Of a DNA stretch of 64,000 nt, positions 10,262 to 19,800 are shown piece by piece. Location of the stretch: NCBI RefSeq assembly GCF_000740895.1, contig NC_025261.1, forward strand, positions 992,001-1,056,000, given 5' to 3'. The notes under the pieces were generated by a model that made no database searches, had not been told where the DNA came from, and saw only the letters and a list, made by a program, of their open reading frames with translations. The stretch is from Theileria orientalis strain Shintoku (taxonomy: Eukaryota > Apicomplexa > Aconoidasida > Piroplasmida > Theileriidae). Positions within the stretch are counted from its first letter, which is position 1. Every line of letters begins with the position of its first letter. Position numbers and translations under genes: made by a program.

Positions 10262-12517
10262 TTAGTCGGAAGTGAAGTAAATGTCGTTGATGGCCTTCCC
10301 GATGATGAAAAACACCGCTGTGACGAACCCGCTTGAGAATATGGTGATGATCCAGGAAAGGAAGATCTTCTTGTACAGCTTCAGGTTGACATACTCCAAT
10401 GTGAACCGGTTTCGAAAGGAATAGGACTTGATGTTCATGTAGTCGTCCTTCTGAGTCTCCATCGAGTCGAGGTTCCGGTGAACGGTGGTGTCGAAAGTAA
10501 TTTCAGCCAGAGGGCTGTCGGGACAGCTCTTATCGCGGGAGGAGTAGTGACTGGAGTCTGGACTCAGGATAGGCGCGTTCTCGTCGCCGCTGCCGTTGCC
10601 GCCCTCCAGGTTGCCGGCGTCGTGGCCAGAGTCCCTAGAGTGCTTGATGTGCGGGTTGAAAAAGGGAGGGACGTGCTGAATCATTCCCATGCCCAGTATA
10701 GCGGAGACAGTGACGTGAGTGGAGCTAACTGGGATGCCTAGCTGAGAGAAAATGAGCACGATCCCGCCCGCGGTGGAGTCTATGGTGTAGGCCCTGGAGG
10801 GCGTGACACGAGTAATTTTGAGCCCTACGGTCTTAATTACCTTGTAGCCGAAGAGTGCCAGGCCGAAGGCCATGGCAACGCCGCCGGCGAGCAGGATGTA
10901 CCAGGGTGTGTTCTCGGGCGTTTGCTCTACTCCGTACAGGTAGAGGAAGTAGACGGTGGCAAACGTCGAGACTGCATTGGCTGTGTAGTTGGCAGAGCGC
11001 GACACGATGGAAATGGTGGCGCCGACGACCTGCATGGCAGAGAAGATTGTTTGCGTGTCGTTCATCGACTTTCGTCGATCAGGATGCAAGCTTTTAAACC
11101 CACTGTACAAGGCGGTGACCCTAGGGCGTCTATTCGCCTTCTTTTCAGACTTGCCGCTCTTGAGGCGAGCACTAGATTTAGAGACGTCAGAGGAGCTATT
11201 GGCTGGATTAACGCTTGAGCCGCTGATCGTGGTAATTTTTGGGAACTTGGGCATGGACAGGCCATAGGACCCCTTCATGTTGCTGAAGAAGCTGCTCACC
11301 TTTGACTCAGGCGGCAAGCCAGATTCCAGACCCGAGTCATCGTCGTAGTTGATTGAGCCGTTGGAAATGTCAGAGGGCGCCCTTGAGCCCCTAGGGCTCT
11401 GCGGAAATCCCACTGAGCCCAGGAGCACGTCGATCACGGATTTGGAGAAGCTCTTGTCGTTTACGTCCACGTGATCGTCCACGATGTTCATGTCCAGGGA
11501 CCGAGGGCGTTCGCCGTTCACAGGGAACTCCATTGGGTCTTCAGCCTTATTCAACTCGGTGTTCAGAGAATTTAGATTGGTTACCAGGAGGTCTGAGTTC
11601 TCCTTGCTCACGTCCTCGTAAACCTCAGCTTGTTCAGCAGCAATTACGGGCTCTTCTACGCGTTCGACGACCAGCGGAGCCTTCTTTTTGTTCTTCCTGG
11701 CAAAAATGGGATGGACTTCACGCGGCTTCAGAAAGGACCACCCCGCCCTGATTCTGAAGTGACAAATCGTGTATGTTACAATGCTGGATATTACCAGAAA
11801 CGTCATTACTATCACAAACACCGATAACGCCTTGTGCCAGTGCGACTCGTAGAACCATCTTCTATATAAATCTGCCAGTGCCCCCTTTCCCGTTTTTAGA
11901 AAGGAGTTTTCGAATGCGATGAAAATGGAAAGCGGGATTGAGAACAGCGCCAGGAAGACCCAGTGGAAGTTCTTCATGAGTCTGTACGAGTTCTCCCTCC
12001 TGAGCACCAGCTCCTGCAACAGAATGTAGAGAAACGGGGTGGCGAATATGGAGATGATCGGGACCGCGAACCAGGACGCCACTATGAACATGAACTGGGA
12101 CCACCTCACGCCGTTTGTGCGGCCTGACGCGAGGCCGAACCCCGCTAAGGCGCCAATGACTCCGTGGGTGGTTGAGACTGGAATGCCGAACAGGGTCGCC
12201 AGGATCAGCCAGGACGTTGCGCCTATCGAGGAGCACAGCATCCCCAGCGCTAGGTCGAACGGGCGGTCCGAAAAGGCGTCAAAATTTAAAACTCTGTTGC
12301 GGATTGAATCCGTGACTCTTCCTCCGAGGACGATGGATCCCAGCACCTCGAAGACGAAGGCGATGGTGATTGCGCCAGGAAGGTTCAGGGCTCCGCTGCC
12401 GATCGATGTCGAGAACGCGTTAGCGACGTCGTTGGCGCCTATCGACATCGCCAGGATCGTGGAGACGATCCCACACACGATGACGATCCATATCAACTGA
12501 GGTTCAGCCGCCTCCAT
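10262..12517 (-). CDS. PiT-family (SLC20-type) inorganic phosphate transporter, copy A
   Basis: Single exon, 751 residues. The N-terminal half has the PiT signature GANDVANAFST (residues about 27-37) followed by several membrane segments. A long cytosolic loop (about residues 270-470) is charged and Ser-rich. The second inverted half starts VGATISIVSRSANYTANAVST and the protein ends with a last hydrophobic segment at the C-terminus. PiT proteins move phosphate with Na+ or H+ across the plasma membrane. In this copy the second signature reads SANYTANA, with Tyr where the tandem paralogue has Asp (SANDTANA); the matching Asp is essential in human PiT2. Transport ability of this copy is therefore uncertain. 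The gene lies in tandem, same strand, 731 bp from copy B. Confidence 0.92.
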   Translation of the reverse strand: MEAAEPQLIWIVIVCGIVSTILAMSIGANDVANAFSTSIGSGALNLPGAITIAFVFEVLGSIVLGGRVTDSIRNRVLNFDAFSDRPFDLALGMLCSSIGATSWLILATLFGIPVSTTHGVIGALAGFGLASGRTNGVRWSQFMFIVASWFAVPIISIFATPFLYILLQELVLRRENSYRLMKNFHWVFLALFSIPLSIFIAFENSFLKTGKGALADLYRRWFYESHWHKALSVFVIVMTFLVISSIVTYTICHFRIRAGWSFLKPREVHPIFARKNKKKAPLVVERVEEPVIAAEQAEVYEDVSKENSDLLVTNLNSLNTELNKAEDPMEFPVNGERPRSLDMNIVDDHVDVNDKSFSKSVIDVLLGSVGFPQSPRGSRAPSDISNGSINYDDDSGLESGLPPESKVSSFFSNMKGSYGLSMPKFPKITTISGSSVNPANSSSDVSKSSARLKSGKSEKKANRRPRVTALYSGFKSLHPDRRKSMNDTQTIFSAMQVVGATISIVSRSANYTANAVSTFATVYFLYLYGVEQTPENTPWYILLAGGVAMAFGLALFGYKVIKTVGLKITRVTPSRAYTIDSTAGGIVLIFSQLGIPVSSTHVTVSAILGMGMIQHVPPFFNPHIKHSRDSGHDAGNLEGGNGSGDENAPILSPDSSHYSSRDKSCPDSPLAEITFDTTVHRNLDSMETQKDDYMNIKSYSFRNRFTLEYVNLKLYKKIFLSWIITIFSSGFVTAVFFIIGKAINDIYFTSD
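11382..11437 (-). repeat. 56-bp block identical to 14381-14436
   Basis: Lies in the cytosolic-loop coding region of phosphate transporter copy A. It encodes IDVLLGSVGFPQSPRGSR and is base-for-base identical to the same place in copy B, while the loop around it differs heavily. Confidence 0.9.
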
Positions 12518-13248
12518 GTGGCATTTTGCTAATTACCTTTTCGCGGGGGAAAAACGCCGTACAATCCGGGCATTACTGCATTGAGCGCTATGTGCATCTA
12601 AAAACACCTAAAAGGCGTAAAGGAATAATTTCTGACTGCTGCTTTGCTCAAATTGGCGATATGCTTCCCCATAGGGTCTTACCAGTTTCTGGAAGAAGAG
12701 TAAAATGCCAAAATTTTTGTGTTTATCGTCAATTAATCTATTTACTGTAACTTTGTGTCTATAACGCCCTGAAAAATAGTTATCTACTCAAATGTGTATT
12801 AGTGCAAACCCGGTTTGGTTCGTCTACACACCTAACTGTACTGGACTGTATTTCAACAGCCATCCCATTCAGAATATTCTTACTGGGCTCATTTGTCAGT
12901 GTGCTGGCACTCCCTTTGCCATTGTGCTGGCTTTTGCCTACAGTCTGTTCACCAACCTTGTCAACGGCTTTCAGTTACACTGGTTGTGTTTATTGGCACT
13001 TTTATTGAAATCTACTTCTGTTCTTTCTCTCGTTAACTCTCCGTTCTTTTCAAAAACGTGTTTACTGTGATACTTGGCTCTAAGCTAAGGAAGGTTCCTT
13101 AATCGTGCCCTTACACAGATTATCACGGCCGGTCCTACACACGCTCCCCTCCTAGAACCCTTCTACGCCGATTGACCTTCTAAAACTCTCTCGTTTACTC
13201 AGATGCGCGTGTATTTGTATACATGTACAAGATTAAAATATACTTACA
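12518..13248. other. Spacer between the two phosphate transporter genes
   Basis: About 730 bp between the stop of copy B and the start of copy A. A 92-codon plus-strand frame at 12792-13070 is hydrophobic and pyrimidine-rich but has no domain, and I do not call it. At about 12666-12677 a CCCCATAGGGT word lies about 155 bp upstream of the copy A ATG, and a near match lies at the same distance from copy B. Confidence 0.5.
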
Positions 13249-15534
13249 CTAACGCTTTGCGTTGTATATCGCCTTGGCGATGAGGAAGAATATCGCCGTC
13301 ACGAAGCCGCTCGAGAATATCGTGATGATCCAGGTGAGGAAGATCCTCCTGTACAGCTTCAGGTTAACGTACTCCGTGGTGAACCGCTCCTTGATCATGA
13401 AGCGCCTCCGGGTCTGAGGCTTCTGCTGGCTCTCCATCGCGTCGAGGTTCGCGTGCGCCTGGTCGCCGCTGTTCTCCGCCGAGGGGCTGTTCGGGTAACT
13501 CGAGTCCGAGTTGTTGATGCAGTCCTCGTTTGAGTTGCTTGCGCTTTCGAGTCCGCTGTTTTCTCTGCAGTTCTCCTCGCTGCCGCTGTCCTCGTTGCTT
13601 CCCTGGTCCACGTTGTCGAGGTCGAATGAGTTGTCTCTGAAGTGCTTCAGGTTCGGGTTCAGGCAGGGCGGTACGTGCTGAATCATGCCGACCCCGAGTA
13701 TGGCTGACACTGTGACGTGGGTTGAGCTGAGTGGAATTCCCAGGTGTGACAGTACTAGTACGATTCCTCCTGCTGTGGAGTCGATTGTGTACCCTCTGGA
13801 TGGCGTCACTCTCGTGATGTTCATTCCCACCGTTTTGATCACCTTGTAGCCGAAGAGTGCCAGGCCCAGTGCCATGGCGATGCCTCCGCAGAACAATACA
13901 TACCAGGGCGTGTTCTTAGATGTATGTTCCAGTCCGTGGAAGTACAGGAAGTAGACTGTTGCGAAGGTTGATACGGCGTTGGCCGTGTCGTTTGCCGAGT
14001 GGGATATGATTGATATTGTTGCGCCTACTATTTGCATTGCTGAGAAGATTGTTTGTGTGTCGTTCATCTCCTTCCTCTTTTCGGGTGACATGTTTTTTAG
14101 TGCTGTGAGTGAGCTGATTGCTTTTTGGCGCTTTTTCGTCCTTTTAGATTTTTTTGCGTTTTTCCTGTGCGTGCTTCCGTCCCTTGAGAGGTCGCCGGGG
14201 CCGTTCCCCGAACTCCCGCTCGACCTGTTAATACTCGTGATTTTAGTGATTGAGAGGTTGTACGAGGTCTTAATGTTACTCATGAGCCTGTTGAACTTCG
14301 ACCCGAAGTGGTGCGTGTTCGTGTCCATTCCTGCCTCCTCGTCGTAGTTGATTGACGAGTTTGACAGGTCTGAGGGCTCTCTTGAGCCCCTAGGGCTCTG
14401 CGGAAATCCCACTGAGCCCAGGAGCACGTCGATCACTGATCTCGAGAAGCTCTTCTTCGTCACGTCCTTCAACTCCACTCTGTCCTCCCCTATGTTAATG
14501 TCCATCGAGCCCGTGCGATCTATGTTTAACCTGAAATCCGACCCATCTTCCGACTTGTTCAGTATTACTGTGTTTTGCGAGTTCAGGTTTGTCACAATCA
14601 GGTCTGAATTGTCCTTTTTGATTTCTTCAAACGGCTCCTCTTGTTTCTCTTCTTCCGATTTCTCTCTTTCGCGTTGCACAAGTACTGTGTCCTTCGCCTT
14701 TCCTCCGATAAATAATGCGTCTATGTTGTGGTACGACTTAAGGAACGACCATCCTGACTTCATTCTAAAATGACAGATTGAGTATGTTACAATGCTCGAT
14801 ATCATCAGCAGGACCATGATGACTACAAATACTGAGATTCCCTTGTTCCAATGTGACTCGTTGAACCACTTTCTGTACGAATCTGCGAACGTTCCTGATG
14901 TCGACCTTAGCAACGAATTCTCAAATGCGATGAAAACTGACAGTGGGATTGAGAACAGTGCCAGGAATACCCAGTGGAAGTTTTTCATGATTTTATAGGA
15001 ATTCCCTCTCTTCAGCACCACCTCCTGAAGCAGTATGTACAGGGTCGCTGTGACCACTATTGATACTACTGGTACTAGGAACCATGAGAGTATTATATAC
15101 AACAGCTGCATCCACCTCACTCCGTCGAACCTTCCTGAGGCTACTCCGAACCCTGCCAGCGCTCCTATTATGCTATGTGTGGTCGAGACTGGTATTCCGA
15201 AGAAGGTTGCGAATATGAGCCAGGCTGTCGCTCCTATTGACGAGCACAGCATTCCCAAAGCCAGCTCATATGGAGTGTCGGAAAAGGCATCGAAGTTTAA
15301 TACTCTGTTGCGGATCGAATCCGAGACTCTTCCTCCCAAAGTTATTGATCCTATGACTTCAAATATGAAGGCGATGCTTATTGCGCCACGAAGGCTTAAA
15401 GTTCCGCTACCTACTGAGGTAGAGAAGGAATTTGCTACATCGTTTGAACCTATAGATATCGCGAGGATCGTACAAACGATCCCAGAAACAATCACTACCC
15501 ACAATAATTCTGGATGTACAGGATCCATAGACAT
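13249..15534 (-). CDS. PiT-family (SLC20-type) inorganic phosphate transporter, copy B
   Basis: Single exon, 761 residues, clearly paralogous to copy A along its whole length. It starts MSMDPVHPELLW; the second Met (residue 3) is an alternative start. First signature GSNDVANSFST, second signature SANDTANA, both with the Asp that is critical in characterised PiT proteins. Same topology: two membrane halves around a long Ser/Lys/Asn-rich cytosolic loop containing RSVIDVLLGS and FPQSPRGSR. A second acidic Ser/Asn-rich loop lies between about residues 640 and 710. It should be the functional phosphate importer of the pair. It diverges from the coiled-coil gene at 15812. Confidence 0.93.
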   Translation of the reverse strand: MSMDPVHPELLWVVIVSGIVCTILAISIGSNDVANSFSTSVGSGTLSLRGAISIAFIFEVIGSITLGGRVSDSIRNRVLNFDAFSDTPYELALGMLCSSIGATAWLIFATFFGIPVSTTHSIIGALAGFGVASGRFDGVRWMQLLYIILSWFLVPVVSIVVTATLYILLQEVVLKRGNSYKIMKNFHWVFLALFSIPLSVFIAFENSLLRSTSGTFADSYRKWFNESHWNKGISVFVVIMVLLMISSIVTYSICHFRMKSGWSFLKSYHNIDALFIGGKAKDTVLVQREREKSEEEKQEEPFEEIKKDNSDLIVTNLNSQNTVILNKSEDGSDFRLNIDRTGSMDINIGEDRVELKDVTKKSFSRSVIDVLLGSVGFPQSPRGSREPSDLSNSSINYDEEAGMDTNTHHFGSKFNRLMSNIKTSYNLSITKITSINRSSGSSGNGPGDLSRDGSTHRKNAKKSKRTKKRQKAISSLTALKNMSPEKRKEMNDTQTIFSAMQIVGATISIISHSANDTANAVSTFATVYFLYFHGLEHTSKNTPWYVLFCGGIAMALGLALFGYKVIKTVGMNITRVTPSRGYTIDSTAGGIVLVLSHLGIPLSSTHVTVSAILGVGMIQHVPPCLNPNLKHFRDNSFDLDNVDQGSNEDSGSEENCRENSGLESASNSNEDCINNSDSSYPNSPSAENSGDQAHANLDAMESQQKPQTRRRFMIKERFTTEYVNLKLYRRIFLTWIITIFSSGFVTAIFFLIAKAIYNAKR
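14381..14436 (-). repeat. 56-bp block identical to 11382-11437
   Basis: The copy B member of the identical block described for transporter copy A; flanking loop sequence is strongly diverged, including at synonymous positions. Confidence 0.9.
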
Positions 15535-15644
15535 TCTAGGACTTAGAACGTTTAATTTGACTAAAGTTCTGATATATTATCAGAATCTAACTACATTTAC
15601 TTGATATGAGCATTTTTTAGGGTTTATTAACGCGTATTATAATA

Positions 15645-15760
15645 ACTGATTCGAGGCTTGACGTGAGTCAGAATCAACATTCTACTCCCCCATAGAGGTT
15701 CGGGGACTCACGAGGCTGGGATAGCCATGCTACCAGGTGCCTCTTGAGCCAAATGATCCC
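15645..15760. ncRNA. Candidate structured RNA or cis-regulatory element
   Basis: A GC-richer island in an AT-rich divergent spacer. It folds into three consecutive elements. The first is GATTC...GAATC enclosing TGAC-GTGA-GTCA (about 15650-15675). The second is TCCCC...GGGGA around a CATAGAGGTTC loop (about 15686-15706). The third is a nested hairpin at about 15706-15748: CTCA, a C/T mismatch, GAGGC, then TGG and TAGC closed on a CAT loop with GCTA, CCA, GCCTC and TGAG as partners. On the minus strand TATAAATA lies just upstream, followed by TGGCTCAAGAGG, close to a Pol III A box. It could be a small RNA gene, or part of the 5' UTR of phosphate transporter B (110-230 nt upstream of its ATG) or of the coiled-coil gene. 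No known family was recognised. Confidence 0.35.
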
Positions 15761-15811
15761 ATATATTTATACATAAGGAAATGGTTTAACTGACGAAATT
15801 CCATATGACCG

Positions 15812-16717
15812 ATGGTTGAAAAAAACAAATGTCTGTGTCATGCTAAATTAGTGGAAATACACAGTACTATTTCGAAAGAGTTACACGATTGCAAAGAAGA
15901 CGTATGGAATTTTAAAATTACGAATTTACAACGAGAAAGGGATTCTTTACTGCTAAGGTGAGATGTTTATTCGACTAATAATGGGTATTGGCAATCTGAC
16001 GCTCGAATGTGTATGATTCCTTTTTTTTTTATTTGCTGAGATGTGTATTCAGGAATAACAATTTACGGTGTCAACTTGCGGATTTGCACTCAAAAATCGT
16101 TTCTGACCCTTTTATGGCCAGGAGGTACCGAGAATTATGCGATTCTAGCGTCTCGGGCACAAGCAAGTTGGAAAATCAAGATAACCCAAACAAATCTCAA
16201 TTATATAAGCAATTGTATATATTTGCGGTATGTAAACTTTCTTATCATAATTATACCGTGAGTAGGATCATAACAAGGAGTTGGAAGAGCGGCTTTCATG
16301 TGAACAGATGACTTCCATGACATGGAAGCATAGATTCAACGACTTAGAGAATAAAATTGCCACGCAGGTAGCTGAACTGCTAGAACTGACACAGGGTGAA
16401 AAGTGTGTCGAAGAAATTGATTATAAAAAATTTAAAACTGACCATTATTGTAAGGTTTTACAGGAGGCTCTCCAGCTACTGAAGTTAGCCAAAGCGAGGA
16501 TCGACGGAGACAGACACAGTAGCACTTTAGACATTTTTCTAGATAGATAAGACTTGGTGATAGGTAGCTAGTTTTCAAATACGGCTTAAAAACTTGGACA
16601 TATGACTAACGATGTAACCTTTTCCTAGGGATTGAGTCGTACATGGACAGGGTATCAGACTTAGAAGATAAGTTGTCAGAATACCGAATGCGCTTCTCGG
16701 ACGCAAAAATGGCGTGA
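15812..16717 (+). CDS. Coiled-coil protein of unknown function, four exons
   Basis: Exons 15812-15957, 16053-16227, 16266-16518 and 16629-16717, giving 220 residues. Earlier ATGs at 15781 and 15805 hit stops within a few codons, so 15812 is the start. Exon 3 stays open to a TAA at 16548, but a donor at 16519 (A|GTAGCA) joined to the acceptor at 16628 (CCTAG) continues in frame into a clearly heptad-like exon (YMDRVSDLEDKLSEYRMRF). Most of the protein is predicted coiled coil (for example LEERLSCEQ, LENKIATQVAELLEL). There is no membrane segment or signal peptide. It could be a centriolar, kinetochore or cytoskeletal protein; sequence alone does not say. The stop is 85 bp upstream of the giant gene on the same strand. 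Confidence 0.7.
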
Positions 16718-16802
16718 TTTCTCAGTGTGTGACACAGTTTTGTAAAATATTTCAAGACATTCACTGCAGTTTTAGTATATAGTAAAATAAGTGTAAAATA
16801 GT

Positions 16803-19800
16803 ATGGTCACCAAAGACAACAAAGGGCTAGTGTTACCCTTGAGAGTGGAGTATGAAGTAATAGATGATTTTAAAAAAAGTTTAGCAAAGAGACCCTGGGA
16901 GTACCTGGAGGAGGGGAACTACGAGAAGTACCTGAAGGTGTCGGAAAAGAAGAAGGATGTGTCGGCGCACAGGAAGGAGCTGATCGGAGTGTACACGGAG
17001 ATACTGAGCCTGCTGAAAGATAGGCAAAACCACATTAACCTGCAGTTTGTGGACCCTAAGTTTGATCTGGTGAAGCACGACTTCAAGTGCATTTGCAAAA
17101 ATACTCTCAAGTTTAAATACACACTGGACCTGGAAGAGCCAGTGGAGGAAGGACTGAATAAGCAGAAGACGACGAAACTGAAGGAGGTAACTGGGCACGA
17201 AATCGATGTGGAAGTTAGGGAATTGGAATTAGAGGGGATAGACGGGTCGGACAAACATGAGAAGACGGTGATTGTGTCCTCGAGAGCAGACTCGGAAATA
17301 AACAATGAGCCAAAGGACCCAGTTGTCGAAAAGTACTTTGAAACGTCAATTTCGAGGACCGGAACTAAGATAGAAAGGACGGGAACGACACTGATGAAAC
17401 GGAAATCCACAGTAATTAGGGGACGAACGAAACTTTTCGATAAAGAGCCTGCAGAAGAGTTAAAGGAAAGATCACAAACTAAAGTGAAGTTCGACGTCAC
17501 CGACGATGTTAAAAGCTACGATAAACAGTCCGATGGGACTTCGGAACCAGTTTATAAGGCGAGTGCGAGTAGGAACTATGAAACAGGTAAGAAGGAGGAA
17601 TCGCCTAAGATTGAGCCAGACCTTTCGAAGAAAATGACGTACAACTCAGAGTACCTGATGCAGTTGCCCTCGTTGGACATAGAAACACTGCACGCGAACA
17701 AGCAGCAGCCAGGAGGCATGAAGAGGCCTAAGAAGGGAGGAGATAAGAAGCGAAATAAGGGCTCCAAAGATGATGGGGAAGGAAAAGGGAGGAGAGAGCC
17801 GATGAAGGCAGTGTCAGGCAGCGGAGAACGCTCAGAAAAACCCAGACAGATAATAGGAGAGAAGATGGATAAGAAGCCCTCAGGAGGAAAGCCGAGGTTT
17901 AACACGTTGGAGCAGGCAATAGTGGACGATAAAATCAGCCACCAGCAGGCGGAGATGAAAAATGACTTGATGCACCTGCTGGAGACAGTGCCAGTCTTCT
18001 CGGACCTGCCGAAGAGCAGGCTCGTGGAAATAAGCAAGCACTTCAAGCTGAGGTCGTACTTCACTAACAGCAGCATCATCCTGGCGGGAGAGTTCCCGCA
18101 GGAGTTCGTGATCGTGGCCTCTGGGACAGTCTCGAGCTACAAGTACGAGAGCAACGCGCTCTTCAACGTCTACCAGAGGAGTTACCTCTGCTCAGACTAC
18201 TTTGGAGAGCAGTTCCTGATGAACGGCACGGCGAGCGATGAGTTCTTCATAGCAGACTCGCACGTGACAGTGCAGACGATGAACGCGAACACGTTTAAGA
18301 CGCTGCTGTCGGACCTGTTCGACTCGTTCAGATACAGACTGAAGGAGTTCACAAACTACGGAGCGTGCAGAGTTAACACGATTGCGGTGCCTAGCAGGTT
18401 CTTCACGAACGTGGAGATAGACAAGTTTGCGTCAAACGAGGGAGTGGTGAAGGCGCACAGGGCTATTTCGTCAGGGCTAGTGGAGTTTTTGGCGAAGTAC
18501 CCGTTTCTGGCAGGATTCAAAAACCTGGAAAAACTCTCAAGAAGGTTCAGCTACCACGAGTACTTGCAGAAGGAGATACTGGAGGGGCTCGGGAAGAAGG
18601 AGAACCTGTTCCTGGTTTACCGCGGAGTGGTCTCGCTGCAGGTCTACGAGGAGGAGCTGAACAGTCAGCTGGAGCTGGTAGCGTTCCCGCCAGGGTCATA
18701 CTTCCTGACGTGCAAGTTCCACAGCGAAGTCGTGAGCTCCTTGATGGAGAGAGTGTCCTTCGTGGCCAAGGAAAAGTTGGTGCTGCTCTGCCTGGAACAT
18801 AAGCACGTGGTGAAGTACCTGAGGGGGTCAGTGGATCAAATGGTCCTGTACCTGGAGAATCTCTACAAGAGTAAGTACCTGAAGCTGGAGAAGGGCAAGT
18901 ACAAGGCGATCCACGCGGAGAAGATGGCGCCCTCGGAGACCGACAGTCACAAATCGCAGGGAAGCGACGAGGAAAAGTCAAACGAAGCAGACTACAGCAT
19001 GGCGCTGTCACGAGACTATAAGACTACAAGTCACGGCTTGTACGCCAGTGACAGCGACATTGACAGTGACAGCATCAGTGACCGCAGTAGTGAAAGCCAG
19101 AGTGACGACAGGGACGGTGCCGCTCGTAGGAGTGACACTAGGGCTCTACAGGCCAGTCCGGTCAGCGGCACCGAAAAGGATAGTGACGGCAGTCTGAGAA
19201 GTGGGAGGGTCGCCGACAGCAGCGTTGTGAGCCGCAGTCCAAGTCTGAAGACCGAGACGCTGAAGAGTTTGAAGAGCGAGACCCTGAAAAGTCTGAAGAG
19301 CGAGACCCTGAAAAGTTTGGAAAGTCAGACCCTGAAGGGTTTGAAAAGCGAGCCCGACGAGGCTGAAAAAATGGATGTGGACAGGGAGGAAGATGAGCCG
19401 GGTGCACCTGAGAAAATGGATGAAAGTTCAGGATTCAGCTCATCGAGCATCAGCGAAGGTGGAACGTCCAGCGTAAAATCGAGTGAAAAGTACTTCAACG
19501 ACGATACGTCCAGTATCCAGAGTAGCAGGGATGACGCCAGTGGACAAGTGAACGACGAGGGAAGCACGCTGTACAGCAGGGACAGTAACACGGCTTACAG
19601 CAAAGACTCCAGCGGAGGTGTGCAAAGTAAACAAGACACGAGTTCGTCCAAGAACGACACAGCTACGCAGCATAGTAAGCAGGACTCTGAAAGTTTGAAC
19701 GCTATCACGTCCAGTGTGCAAGACGATGAAGAGGACGAGGATGTTCATGATGTTGATTCTCAGGAACTGAGGACGGCAGTTGACGGGGAAAAGGAGCAGA

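Noticed and set aside
12792..13070. 92-codon hydrophobic plus-strand frame between the transporter genes
   Set aside because: Leu/Phe/Cys-rich from a pyrimidine-rich strand, no signal for a gene start or splicing, no recognisable family.
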